Positions 10,197-23,007 of a stretch of DNA of 64,000 nucleotides are shown piece by piece (position 1 is the stretch's first letter; each line of letters opens with the position of its first letter). Under the pieces are notes generated by a model. The model was not told where the DNA came from, did not search any database, and saw nothing but the letters and a program-made list of their open reading frames with translations. A program made the translations under genes and the position numbers. Source of the DNA: Thermomucor indicae-seudaticae. Lineage: Eukaryota; Mucoromycota; Mucoromycetes; Mucorales; Lichtheimiaceae. The stretch spans positions 36,538 through 100,537 of the forward strand of contig JSYX01000048.1 of NCBI GenBank assembly GCA_000787465.1, given 5' to 3'.

Positions 10197-13100
10197 TTAG
10201 ATGTTGAACGGCCACAACCAGTGAGCGCCGTTAGACGAAGAAGTTGAAGAAGAGGTTTCTTCTGCCTTTGCACTTTTCGAAGAAGCGGGCGCCAGGGTGG
10301 GTAATACCCCTTCCTTGGAGCTATCCTGAGTTGACTGATCGGTACCATCCTTGCTTCCGGGGGCATCGGTCGGGGTAGCTTCAGCTGTGGGTGTACTGCC
10401 GTCTGCTGATGACGACGTAGGTTTGATACCCAAGGCGGACAATGCGGATTCGGGAAGCTGTGACAAGATGCTATCCGGCAGTTGACTGGCTGCTGCCTGG
10501 TTGTTATTACTACCATCCGGATTGAGATTGAGACCCAAGATACTCAAGTCGATCTCGGTTGGTACGCTGTTCTGGTAGTAGTACATCTCGCCACGGAAAC
10601 CATCGCCGACCGTCATGGTCACATTCTGTTGCAAGTCAACCGTCAAGTCCTTTGCCGTCATCAACTGGACAAGCTGGAGGAGGTTGGCGTCCACATTGAC
10701 GGGCCATTCATCCGAGGTAGCTTGACCACCGGCTGGCACCGTAAAGGCACTAGGGAGATTGTAGTTGATATGGCCCACTTGGAAGTGGTTACCGTCGATC
10801 GTAGTGAAAATGACGGCTTCGATAGCCTCGATCGCAAACTGGGTCTCCAGCGGGTTCCGGAGTGTCACCTTGGCATTGGCCTTCTTGGCTGTAATGACCT
10901 CAAGACCGGCGGTCACCTTAGTGCTTACGACAAGCGGTGTCTTGATGCCTTCCATGGCAGTGGCGAGTTTGACAGTCGCCATGCCATTCTTGAGCGAAGG
11001 AATCTCGGTAGACTGGTCAGACCCAGCCACGGTCAGAGGTACGTGGGCGCCAGTCATGTAGTCACTCAAAAGCTGGGAAAGTGCCTTGGTATCTGTGCTT
11101 GCCATATGCATTTCGGCATCCAGAGTATTGTTGCCAGGCTTGAGCGTAACGCCGGTCAGATACACATCGCCAACAGCAGCATTGTACTCGTTCATGATGG
11201 TCGTGAGCATCATATCGCCCAAAGTAATTGTGATCTGCGACGGGTTGTAGAGCCCAATAACGAGCTTAACCAGGATATACGAGGAAGTGCCACCAGCAAC
11301 AGCCAGGCTCAGGATTTGAGTCTCACCGTTAAAGTTGTTGAAACCTAAGCATCAGAATTAGGTGATGATCAATACAGCCGTCCTTATCAAGGCAAAAAAA
11401 ATGGGATTTCGTGGAACTTACCAGCAAGTGAAGTGTCCACGTCGAACGTGATGTTGTTGAGGTTGAGAGTGCCAATGGCTGTAGAGGTAACCGCATTGCT
11501 TGAACCAGAGAGACCAAAGGTGACGTTCTGACTTGAAGTAATTGCTTTGAGGTATGAGTTGAAGAGGTCGTGGGCATTGTCAAAGGTCGAGAACGGCAGG
11601 TCAGAGAACTGAGTCGTAACCACACCGGTGTCGCTTGTTGTCGCCTTCTCATCTGGCACATTGAGAGAAGCCATGGCCTGGCCTTGATAGCTTGCAGTGA
11701 CATCCATGTTAAGCTGAGTAACACCGAGAGGGAAACCGAACGGGTTCTTGAGCTGAGCCTCGACTTGCGTCGAGCCGGCAGGAGGAGCGTAGGCGCTTTT
11801 GGTAAAGTCAATTTCCATATCCTTCATGGTGATCGCAGGAATGAGCGTTGGCGGCTTATCAGGGCCAGGCAGGATAACATTTTCAATCTTGATCGTCTTG
11901 AAGCCTGCGGTGAGCCAGCCGACTTGACCATTAGGACCAGATCCGGACTCGCCTAAAACCGTCAATGGCGTGTCCTTGGCTTGCAGATAGTTCTCGAAGA
12001 GCTCGGTCACGGCATCCAGGCCTGCTTGCGACTCTTGAGGGATCATGCGGCCCTTCATGTTGATATTGGCTGTACCCTTTGGAGGGAAGTTGGCTGCACC
12101 ATCCGAAGCCAGAGGACCAATCAGGATGTTGTTAAAGTATGTACTGAAACCAGCACCAGAGAGGTCGAACCCGACTTGACTGGGGTTGATGATGGACGTG
12201 TTTGCCACCAGTGTGATACCGCCCGCTGGATCGTTCGAAGGCAGATTGAACGAATTGATGGTAACCGCGTTCTTGAAGCCACCAGCACCCTTGAGTGTAA
12301 CAAACTTGTTCATGGAGATGTTGGTAAAAGTGTAGCCCAAAGCAGTAACCGCCACGCCAGAAGTCGTGATCTCCCACTGGAACTCGTCATTGTTGATCAT
12401 GAAGCCTGCAAAATCGCCCATGGTTGTCTGGTCCGTGATCGAAAAGTCACCGGGCACATTGAAGTTGGCGCCCACATTCGCCTTGCTTTGGATGGTCGCC
12501 ATCGCCACCTTGCCAAGCTCGCGGCCTTACCAGTAGATGGTGAGCGGCACAGGGAAAGAAATCTCGGCATCCATGGGACCAGCATTGGTGATACTGCCAG
12601 ACATCTGGACTTTGAAGCTTGTATCCGTAGGAGACGAGAGAACAATGGTATCGAAACCAAGCTGGGCGCCATCCACGATCTGTTGCACAATAGGCTGGCC
12701 CACAATAGGTATCAATCGGGTCACAGTGCTATCCGTTGCTACAGCCACATCGCTCTGGGCAAACTGCAGGTCATCGACGTACTGGCCGATCGTCAGAGTT
12801 GACTGGAGCTGCAAGTCCACCTTGAGTGCTTGCATGGCCTGCATGACGTAACTCGAGATGTTGAAGCCAGAGAACAAGCTCGAGTCTGGCACGATCTGTT
12901 GCTGTCCAGCAATGTGGAATCCACCCATAGTGAGCAAAGCGTCCAAGGCACGCGTGTCCATGTTGGAAGAGACAGCAAGCTCGCGCAACAGAAGAGCCAC
13001 TGCAGCAGGCTCAATGTTCATGGTCATTTGCAGAGGATTGGACTGGACCGTCGAATGGCCGCCAACAACAAGCGGGCTGCTGCTGATGTCTTGGTTGATG

Positions 13101-15395
13101 TTGCCGACTGGCATGCCTTGGTACGTGACAGACGAGATGACCTTTGTGATGGTCAAACCGGCTGTGAACGGATTGGCGATTGACACCTGAACATTGACGA
13201 TACCGTTCTGAGCAGAGTCTTGGTTGACGGTAAGCTTGGAACCCTGGATCAGCTTGGACTTGAGACCTGGTAGCGTCGTAGAGATGTCGATGGACTGGAG
13301 CGCCTTGACCAGTGAGGCAATGGCCGTGGAGCCTTGATAACCAGCAATGTTGACGTCGTTGTTCTGGCCCATCACAAAGGTGCTCAGCAAGTTTTGACCG
13401 ACATTGGACACTTTGGGGTTGAACGTCGAAGAGGCTGTGACATTGTTGGATCCGCGCTGCAGTGTCAGGTTGCTGAGCATGACGCTACCGAGTTGCTCGC
13501 CGCTTGCCAAGAAGTTGAAGCTGACATCGCCAGTGGAGATGCTAAAGTCAGACGGGTTGCCCATGGTGACATTGATAGAAAGCAGCAGGTTCTGTTCAGT
13601 CCCACCCGTGACGTCCACGCCGTTGACAATCGTGGGCGTGCTGTTGAGGAATTGAAGACCATGTAAACTGGTCGGAACGCTGAAGGTAATGCCAGACAGC
13701 TCAATGTTGCCAATAGGTGTCTGCGTCTTCGTGGTGGCGTTGCCGCTAACCTGGAAGGTGTAAAGATCTGAAGCCGTCAGAGAATAGGTGAAGTCGTCAA
13801 ACTGCGCTTCGTCCCCGGTTATGGCTTGGATGGCTACATTGTCCATAGCAAACTGCAACTTGCCCGCCTTTTGGTCGCTCTGAGCTGGTACAAATGGTAC
13901 TTGAAGCGAAGCAAAATCACCGGTCTGGTTGGTGCCGAGTCTCAAGTCCTGGGAGACCTCAGTAATGTTGAGTGTGAAACCGAAGGGAATCTGGAAATCA
14001 GCTACGACCGCTGGAGCCGATGCGATCGGTGCATAAGGCGTGCTCTCGGAGAACTTCAAGTCAAGATAGCCCATGCTAACGCCTTTGATAATGTCCAAAG
14101 GCTGCGAAGCACCAAGTCCGACATTGAGCTGAACGGTCTGGAAACTTTCCGAGAGCCAGCCAATGCTGTGAATGCCATCAGGAGCACACGAGATACCGGT
14201 TGCGGTGGTCTGCGAAACCTTGCCAGCCACGTAATTGGAGAAGAGAACGCCAACCTTGGATAAAGCAGTGGGATCAGTCTGAGGCACCAGGACGCCCTTG
14301 AGTAAAATGTCGTTCTCGCCTTCCTTGAGCGTGACATTTTCGGCAGTAACTTGGCCAAGCACAACGCCATCGTAGCCGATCCGCAGGGCGATCGTACCCA
14401 GCTGGACGCCAATAGGTGAGGGACTGGTCAGTGCGGTTCCCAATTCTACTTCGATACCGCCCCCTGGTGCGTCGCCAGGAAGCTGGAAGGACGTGATTTT
14501 GACGTTGGGGAAACCATCCATGCCTGCAATAGGAGATAAAAAGAGTTAGTTTGATAAGCCCAATGCGAAAAACAAAATCCCGTCAGAATGGGAGGTAAAG
14601 GTGGGCTTGCACTTGCCATTTAGAACAATATCTTTATCGAGGTTAACGGTCGCAGTTCTATAAGCAATATTAAGTACAAGTGACACGCAGCAGAAAAATG
14701 CTTGATGGTCGCGTATTTTACCTGCTTAGAGCACTAATATCAAGTTTGCCTTTCATGTTCCAAATGAAGGTTTCTTGAGCCAACATGTCTTTGGCGAATG
14801 CAGTAAACTTGTCCATATCGGCGATGAAGAAGGGTGTGACAGCCTGAAGCTGACCACTGCCGCCGGAAACATGCGTATCCGGTAAGGTGATGGTGCCCAA
14901 CATGGTGTTGTTGTAGTAGACCTCGATCGGATTATGGAACTTGATACTGGCCGAGAATGGGCCGGTGTTGGTGAGTTTGCTGGACATGCTCATAAAGAAC
15001 GTTGAATTCATGTTGTACGACGTCTGGCGCTTGGTGATGGCAGAGTTACTGCCGCCGCTAGTGCTAGTCGGGTCCGTGAAGGTGATCTGGGCAGAATCGA
15101 CCTGAATGCCCGCTTTGTTCATGATAGTTTGAGCGATCATTGGAAAGAAGACATAGATGATCAACAAGACGACGACGACAACGATAATGGCGGTAAGAAT
15201 TGAGCAGATGATCCAGTATTTCTTTTGCTTGTAGAATCTGCGTCTTGGCGGCGGTGGCGGCTTTTCAGAGTACTCTTCCATCACGCCTTCTTCAACGCTG
15301 CGAACACTGTTTGCACCGCGTTCATCATTCAGTGAGGATACTGCGATGGGCTGCTGCTCCTGGCCCTCGTCGTGATGTTGAGGGTTGCCCGACAT
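10197..15395 (-). CDS. Giant DUF3712 (Tag1-like) membrane protein with in-frame stop
   Basis: Single-span vacuole- or ER-type membrane protein of the fungal DUF3712 family; yeast Tag1 (vacuolar, ends autophagy) is a described member. Exons 15395-14722, 14657-14617, 14523-11422, 11344-10197 give 1,654 codons. Residues 1-60 are acidic then Pro/Arg-rich (PPPPPRRRFYKQKK), one membrane helix spans about 61-84, and the rest is predicted lumenal. At least three LEA-like modules repeat the pattern NPS...LG...G.V...N.TL..G.N....G.L.P. Intron 2 (14616-14524) has a GC donor, GCAAGT, and joins IVLNG to MDGFPNVKITSF as in an internal repeat. A TAA at 12529-12527 (codon 904) interrupts a frame that continues with conserved sequence (GRELGKVAMATIQ) on both sides and offers no splice solution. 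Either the gene is truncated, there is readthrough, or the base is wrong. The tail is Ser/Thr/Pro-rich. Confidence 0.75.
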
Positions 15396-18300
15396 AGCAC
15401 GATGTATCGAACGGCGTTTGTGTAGATCTTGCTTTTTCAATCAACAAAAGAATGGAGAAACCAGCGTCCTAGTTAAATCGATGATTGAAAGACGTAGGGA
15501 GGGAGTGTATAAATAAAAGCAGGCCGGCTTTGAACGCCAATAATCATAAACTTAAGCTCTCAAAAGAGAAAGAGAGAAGGAGATGTTTAAGCGGCAGAGA
15601 CAACAATAAGCTTTATAGCCGTTTCCCACTTCTTGATTTCCGCCTTAATGAATCTTGTTCAACGGTACAGCTTGTCCGGATCAGCACGGCAGTCTCTACT
15701 ACCCAGATCCCGATCGTGATGCGGAATAACGTATCGCGCGACAGAAGTCCTATTGGTTGCAGCAATAAACTCTTCTTGGACTGTATTCATACTCCATGTG
15801 AATTACCCACACTGCTGAGAAACGGAAAGTTCCGTATTTAATTGCCTCGAATCATCTACTTAATCAAAGCAAATGAAGAAGCTCCTTGCTAGAAATGCCG
15901 TCTACATGCCACGACCTCTTTTTCTTTCATGTAGACTACATATACAGGGGGGTCGTTACAAAAGTAGTCTATTGCCAGTTGGCAAAGTAAATCTCCGCAC
16001 TGTGCGAATCGCATACGACATCTTTATTGTCGCACAGGTACATTAACACCATATATACCCCTTCCATGCCTTTTTGTGCATCTTGCAGTTTTAGGTTAGT
16101 GAGAATATGTCCGCCAAAACTTATCGAAGGGAGCAGGTAGGCTTGCATTGACTTAAGCATAGAAAGAACAATGTTTTAGTTAGACTCACAGTGCTTCTTT
16201 TGAAATAATTAAAAAGTTCTGAATCCGAAAATTCGGTTGTGCCTTGCTGCAATGTTTGCTTGTACCTGCCAGTGCAAAAGCTTTTTCGCGTAAACATTTA
16301 CACAGCTAGACAGTGGGTCATAGGAGAATATGGAAAATCGCCTCTTTTTTTAGCAGCAAGAAAGTGTCGTGCAACCAACATCGAATCATCTTCATTTGGT
16401 TCGAGGTCGGGTTGTCCAGCGTAATGTGCCTGATGACTTCAGCGATCTTGTCGCGTATGGAATATAAAGAATGCGACCAGTGGGCAATTCTGACGAGGAT
16501 CACTTATATGTATTCTTGTCTTGGTTTCTCAAAGTTGGGTGGTTGGGCGGAGAGAAAAGAAATGATGTATGGACTGTGCGTGGTTTTAGGCTGATTGAGC
16601 CAGACCCTGAAACTGACTTTTCCTTCTTGATCCAATTTCTGATTTTTTTTTTTTTGTTAGGCTGGAGTAAAGCCGCCCAGGAGATCCAATTTCTGATCGC
16701 ATTACTGGATGCGTATGGTTAGAATAGCATAATGCGTGTTTCACAGTCGCCCTTAAACCATTTTAGAACGCTGCACCGATTGCATGGGATGGACAACACC
16801 ATATGCTTGGTAAGCAACAAGCTGACATGATGCCTCTTTTGGAAGCAGCCCTTCCTCGCCCTTTACGGAGCTTACTCGCCCTCAGGGCAACGTTCTTGTG
16901 GAATGATGATACATTGAAGACCACTGGCCCCTTCCCCCCATATTTGAAAAGCGCAAACACCAACCTTCGAGAAAGTATCCGTATCCTAGAATGAAAAACA
17001 GTAGAAAATGTCACAGTCATCTAATGATTTCGTGAATCACACGTGCATGAACTTCATTTTCGCAAAGTCTGTGGGAAAAAAATCACAATCACCGCTTCAC
17101 CTTCAGTTTCCAAACAATAAAGGTGGCTCTTGTGTCACCAAAAGTGCATGCGTCGCTAAATCAGGTACAAAGAAATACTGCATACCGTGTCCATCGCCAG
17201 TAAAACGATGTATACTGGGCTTTTGTTCGTGTACGAGGACAACAAAGAAAACTCGCGTACGGATTCCGCATTTATTTGGGTTGCTGTTCGATGATTTGAG
17301 CTTTAAGCAATGGAAAATTCGTGTATAACACGAACTGATCAGGTTAACCATTGGAGTTGCTCTCGATAACCTTGAGCAAAGGATAAAGTGGTCTGCTTTA
17401 CAAGCTGCCTAATCACGGCTTTCATTGTGTAGCAGCCTCACGTTGCAGAAATCGTGATCTACGCTGAGGAAGTCAGAAGTCCCGCAATTATCCAAGGTCA
17501 AGCTATGATACAGCAGGCCAAAAATGTTTACACGAGGGAAGCACCGATGCCGGCTAGAACACTGAACTTGTGATAACGTACATACTACAACGAGGCCGAT
17601 AGTCATTGTTCGTTCTGATCTGCACAGTAAGGCTTCTTGAACAAAGCCTGAGAGCTGTGACTGTACTAGTCAGATAACGTAAAGCACTGTTGCAAACATG
17701 GCCCTGGGGTCATTCTTCGTTCTTGCTATCAGATTAACCACAGATGAGAACGACAGTCACGTCTTATCTGGAAAACAGGGAAGAATAACCCATGAAGTTT
17801 CCAGCGCAAGGGACAGAGCAGCTCGCGTTCGAAGGTTGGCTGACGCGAAGTATAACTTTGTTTCCAGCCGTAGGGCTCTAACGAGGCCGTTAGAATCATT
17901 CACTTAGAAGCTGTATATGTTACCTTGATGCCCATGTAGAAGACAGGACGATGCGGATATCGTGGAAAAAATCAGGCAAAACTACGTCAGTCCCGTAGCG
18001 TACCTCGGACAGTCAAGGTAAATGATCAAGATACCGTACAGTCACTAAAGGTGAAAGAAATAAGCTAGGTGGTTCTTCCATGGGGTTGTTCGAAGCAGCA
18101 CTAGACAATATGTTTATGTCCTACTGCACGCTCGTGAAAGATATCAAGTAAGCCGCCTTTGCTACTGGATGGTTGCTAGGTGCTACATATCGAAATATCG
18201 TTTCGTCTTAGGTTACTCGTAAGCTGTTGTAACCATTAATTTAGACAGTTTGTTCAGCAAAGCAAGAAGCATTGAATGCATCGGATTAGATTGTATTCCT

Positions 18301-19056
18301 CTACAGCTGTGAGTCATTCTTTACGCACCCAGTTAAAGATAAAAGCTTAGCATAGCTCAGAAGTGATTCAGCGGTGCTTGCATCTGCTACATTATCTACC
18401 AAAGCATTTCCTTGAGTTTGCCAGATATTGGAAGCTGGTTGTTCGATGGCTTCTTTCCCTATTATTTCCATGCCGTTCTGTTCAATGAATGATAGATTTC
18501 GATAAAATCGATCGTTAATAACCACACCCAAGACATTGCGCTGCGAGCAACTTTGAATTCCAATAAATGCATGCATCGGGGAAAAGTCAAGCTTGATTCA
18601 TTAAGCTGAGCAAAGCTGTTGAATCTTTCCTTGAGGCTTTCTGAATAGCATCAGCTTTCAGACGCTTGTGTAGGCTATCGGTATGCCCACAATATGAGAC
18701 TCATAGCAACTTGCGTGTCACAATATGACCCCAGGACAGTTTATTTGGTTGCCACGAGTCAACGTATTGCCAGTATTTTCTTGTGATTTTACGCGGAGTC
18801 GGTCTGCTCCCTATATACTATAGACGCGCCTCCACCAGCAGATTAGATCATAACACCCGTTGGAGAACATATGCAAGAGAAGTGTCATTAAGTGTTTTAT
18901 TAGATTCACTTTGAAAAGGATGCAAGTAGCAGACTCCAGGTGCCAGGAGCAAAGTATCTCAGCCTGAATCACGCAGCGGACTTGTTCTTCTCGCCTTTGA
19001 TGAAGGCATAAAGCAGCACGGAAGAAAACGGAGAAAGAAAAGAGATACTGTAAACG
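15396..19056. other. 3.6 kb gene-poor region
   Basis: No gene can be supported. Short open frames exist on both strands (for example minus 18576-18301 and minus 17020-16763), but they lack domains, homologous motifs or consistent splice sites. Codon-position bias drops compared with flanking genes. A 12-nt T run sits at about 16646. The left end probably carries the promoter of the DUF3712 gene and the right end that of the RhoGEF gene. Confidence 0.45.
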
Positions 19057-22000
19057 ATGGCATTTGCCATGAACAATGAGAAACATACATTAGGGAAATC
19101 GTATAGCTCACCGTCACTATGGACCATGCCGTCCGAGTCCTGGAGTTCAACAACAGTGGTTCATGACGACAGACAGGAACGCTTGAGCGCTTTACGCAAG
19201 GCCATCCGGGAACAAAGGATACTGCTTTCAGTCTATGAAGATGACGCCGACAGCAAAACGTTGGATGACCTGAAATCTCGAATACGGAGTGTCTCTCGGG
19301 AACTCAAAGCGTTGGGGAAAACCTCGGATCCCCTTTGGACGAGATATCAGGTCAACCTTCGGGTTTTGCAGGACTTGGTTGACGAGGCCCGAGCCTTAAA
19401 GAAAGAAGTGGATTATTTGATGGACACCAGCATCGCGAAAACTCACGCGGATTTGATTGCAGAAACGGAGAGGTTGACCAATCTTGAAGACAAGTTACAA
19501 CCAGACGAAAGAGGTAATGTTTATGCACCGTATATCGTTAGGCCAGAATGCATGTCCAACTAGTTTTTGCTTTCTATAGTTTCGCCAAAAGCTGCTGATC
19601 GGTACAGGCGGATCACAGAAGAAGTGGAAGCTCTAAGACAAGACGTCAATAGAGTTACGCAATCCGACTTGCCCGCAATTGATGAATATGTTCGTACAGC
19701 AGACAAGGAAATACGAGATCGTCAAATGTTTGAAAAAGGCCTCTTTGTAAGTCCAGAGATAGCTCGCTTCATTGACTCGCTTGAGAGCGACAACGATGGC
19801 ATTCAGCCTCCCTTTTCATCTATCCTCGAACCCAAACCGCAATCAGCACCTATTCTTATCACTCCATGTGATGATACCGCCGCATCCTCTCACTCGCGTC
19901 CGCCTCCTCCTTTGCCGACATCTCAGAGACCTGCATCGCCGCGTTCAGAAGCAGATATCAAGGCTGAAGCCCAGCGACGTATCGAGGAACGCAGACTATT
20001 GTTCCTAAAACAGAAAAGCCAACAAAGGTCTATGGAAGATCTGAGGAAACTCCATAAACCCGAGACTGCAGGCGCGAGCAGAAGTGAACAGTTGGCGCAG
20101 GAACGCCTTCGTCGAGCGGAGGCCGAAGCACGTCAAAGACTCCAGAATATGCAGCAGCAACGCATCAAGATGCGTCAGGAAGCTGAAGAAAAAAGGAGAC
20201 AGGCAGAGGAAGAGAGAGAAGCTCAACGCAGAGAAGAAGAGCTGAAACGTAAGGAAGAAGAAGCGCGAGCGGCTGAGGAGCGTCGACAAAAAGAAGAAGA
20301 AATGCGACAACGTCGCGCGAGGTTGGCAGCTGAGCAGGCCGCCAAAGAGAAAAAGTTGCTTCAAGAAGAGATAGAACGCAGACAACGCGAGATGGAAGAG
20401 AGAAGGCTGGAAGAAGAAAGACGACGCCGCGAGTGGTTAGAAGAACAAGAAAAAAGACAAAAGGAACGTGAAGCAACTAAGCGACAAGAAGAGATGGAAC
20501 AGCAGCAGCAGAGAGAAGAAGCAGAGCGCAAGCGGCAGGAGGCTGAGGCTGAGGAAAAGCAAGCAAAAGAAGAGCAAGAAGAAAGAAGTTATGAAAGCGA
20601 GACTGCAGGGACAAGTGGATATGGTGTCGATATCGAGGATGAAGTTGATTTTGGAACAAGTAAGAGAGTCTGCTCTCTATTTATCTTGTAGGTTGCCTAT
20701 CATTTTGACAATGAATGGATTGGCAGTTTATCGCGTAAAAACTCTTTATGAGTACCGCGGCATACGGGAAGACGACTTGTCTTTTGGTGAGGATGAAATA
20801 CTAAAGGCGCACCCTCACAAAGACAGTGCAAGCGATTGGTGGTATGGAACGTCTCTCACAACCAATCAGGTGGGTTTCTTTCCGCGTACATACGTGGAGA
20901 TCGTAGAAGAAGGTAGGATCTGTTGCTTTGCGATACAGTCAGATCAGCTAAATTAAATACTTCCACATAGCATTTCGTGTCCGTGCCTTGTACGACTTTG
21001 AAAAAACGCGTGAAGACGATCTTGCTTTTGTAGAAAACGAAATCCTAGTTGTTCAGCCTTTCCAAGATGATACCGGCGATTGGTGGTACGGTACGAATGA
21101 GGATACAGGAGAATCCGGTTATTTTCCAAAATCCTACGTTGAAGTGATTAACCCAGGCAAGTCTTTTCCACGACGGTCAAAAGAAGCTAGCTGTAACGTT
21201 TGATGTATATAGCGACCGAATCTTTGCCACAATCTTCGTTATTGTCACCTAGCTCCGTATCAGTAGCAGCACATCTAGAGCAGACACTCTCTTCAGGACA
21301 AAATTTGGGAATACCGGACGATGGTCATCGAGGCATGTCTGCGCCAAATACACCTGTGCTGAAGAAAGAATCTCTTCACATAAATCGATCCGAAAGCAAC
21401 AGACGCCGCAGGGCAGCTAGCAATGCCGCAATGCTTGAAACGAACGGAATCCCTGTTGGTCGAGCAAGAGCTCTATCAACATCTTCTACTGGATCAGGTC
21501 CGATGTTAGTCACATGGGCTGCGACATTGGACGAGAAAGAACTTGCTGCGATACCCACAGAAGAACGAGAAAGGCAAGAAGCCATCTTCGAACTGATATC
21601 CACCGAGAAGTCTTACTTGCGTGATCTTCAAGTTATTGTTAACGTACGTCCTTCTTTCGATCGAGATATTGTACTGGATCTCACTGTCGGATCTATCTAT
21701 TTTAGGTATTTTATACCGAATCTAGCGAATACCTGACTCGGGAGGAGCAAGATGTTATCTTTGCAAACATTGATGACTTGCTGCTTTGTAATACTGCTCT
21801 ATTGAGTGATCTTGAAGCGAAACAGAGAGAAGGAGCAAACGTTGTTTCCACTGTTGGGGATGTCTTTTTGAAACATGTAATCGCTACTATTTGCTTATGT
21901 CTTATTAATAACTAAGCAAGGGCTAATTTCTTTGCACTGATTGACAGGCGGATAGTTTGAAATGCTATTCTACATACTGCCGAAACCAATCTTTTGCAAG

Positions 22001-23007
22001 CAGGCTCTTGCAAGAGAAAAGGGATAAAGATAAATGGTTTGATGTCTTCTTGAAGGTAATAATGCAGAATAAAAAGAGTTGCCGGTCAAACTCTCAAGAA
22101 CTTTTGATAATAGACAGCTCAGAATCGACCTGAATGCCGTTCCTTAGACCTTTCACATTTTCTGTTGGAACCCATGCAACGCATTACAAGATACCCTTTA
22201 CTTTTAAAGAAGGTCGGCATGGAAGACCGTGTAGCGTAGCACAACGGCTGTTAATCGTGTCGCTGACAGATCTTTAGCGCTACACCAAAGAAGCATCCTG
22301 ATCACGGAATAATGCGATCGGCTCTCGCGAAAGCTGAGAGAATACTTGCGGATGTGAATGAAGAAACACGGCGATACGAGAACGTGCAAAAGCTTAGGGA
22401 ACTAAGCCGGATAGTTGATATGGAGAGTTATGGGGTGAGTATGGGCAACAGACATAATGAAACAAAAAACTGGATATTCAGACGAATCTCTAGAGATTGG
22501 ACACGATCGGAAGAGAATTTGTAATGGAGGGTGTACTGCACAAGGCAAAAAGTGGCAGAAAACTGCACGGATACCTCTTTAACGATGTCTTGATACTTGC
22601 TGAGCCGCTGCGAGGTCTGAGTACTGAAGGATACCTGTACAGACTTTACCGTGAGGTAGAACGGCAATGCCGGGTGGAGGGACCTGGTATAACAGCTTAG
22701 CTAACAAAAACGTGTCTCTGTCAGCCTCTTAATCTGGAGAGAATAAGCATCAGACAGCATCATAATATGTCTTTGAAGCCATCATTTGGTGGAAACACAG
22801 GTAAATGAAGGCGTTAAAGTAACAATCAAATTGAAATGCTGAAAAAAGACCGAAACAGACGACACTGGTTTTCAGATTATTTATGGAAACCAAGTTATAG
22901 CGGTAAAAGCAGCGTCAGTTAGTCAAAAGCGTCAATGGATCAACCAAATACAACACTACAGTGCTCTACAAAGTACGATGGGGCATAAACATTATTCCGC
23001 GACATGA
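19057..23007 (+). CDS. Coiled-coil, double-SH3, DH-PH Rho guanine nucleotide exchange factor
   Basis: Predicted activator of a Rho/Cdc42 GTPase, coupling membrane traffic to actin. Twelve exons: 19057-19513, 19580-20659, 20727-20912, 20971-21156, 21213-21643, 21706-21876, 21948-22055, 22114-22212, 22270-22434, 22494-22655, 22725-22800, 22859-23007; 1,089 aa. Order: helical N-terminus (HR1-like, about 30-150); Pro-rich stretch then a long Glu/Arg/Gln coiled coil to about 500; SH3 at 513-572 (ALYEYRG-type, [18 protein letters not shown]) and a second at 575-635 ([23 protein letters not shown]); DH about 755-945 ([30 protein letters not shown]); PH about 965-1075. An in-frame stop just upstream fixes the start. 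The fourth intron (21157-21212) uses GCAAGT. The layout resembles the C-terminal half of animal intersectin, but there are no EH domains. Confidence 0.88.

Noticed and set aside
10482..14263. Long plus-strand open frames (up to 288 aa) opposite the DUF3712 gene
   Set aside because: They are antisense shadows of a strongly codon-biased minus-strand gene; they lack domains and splice logic, and the minus frame carries the conserved repeats.
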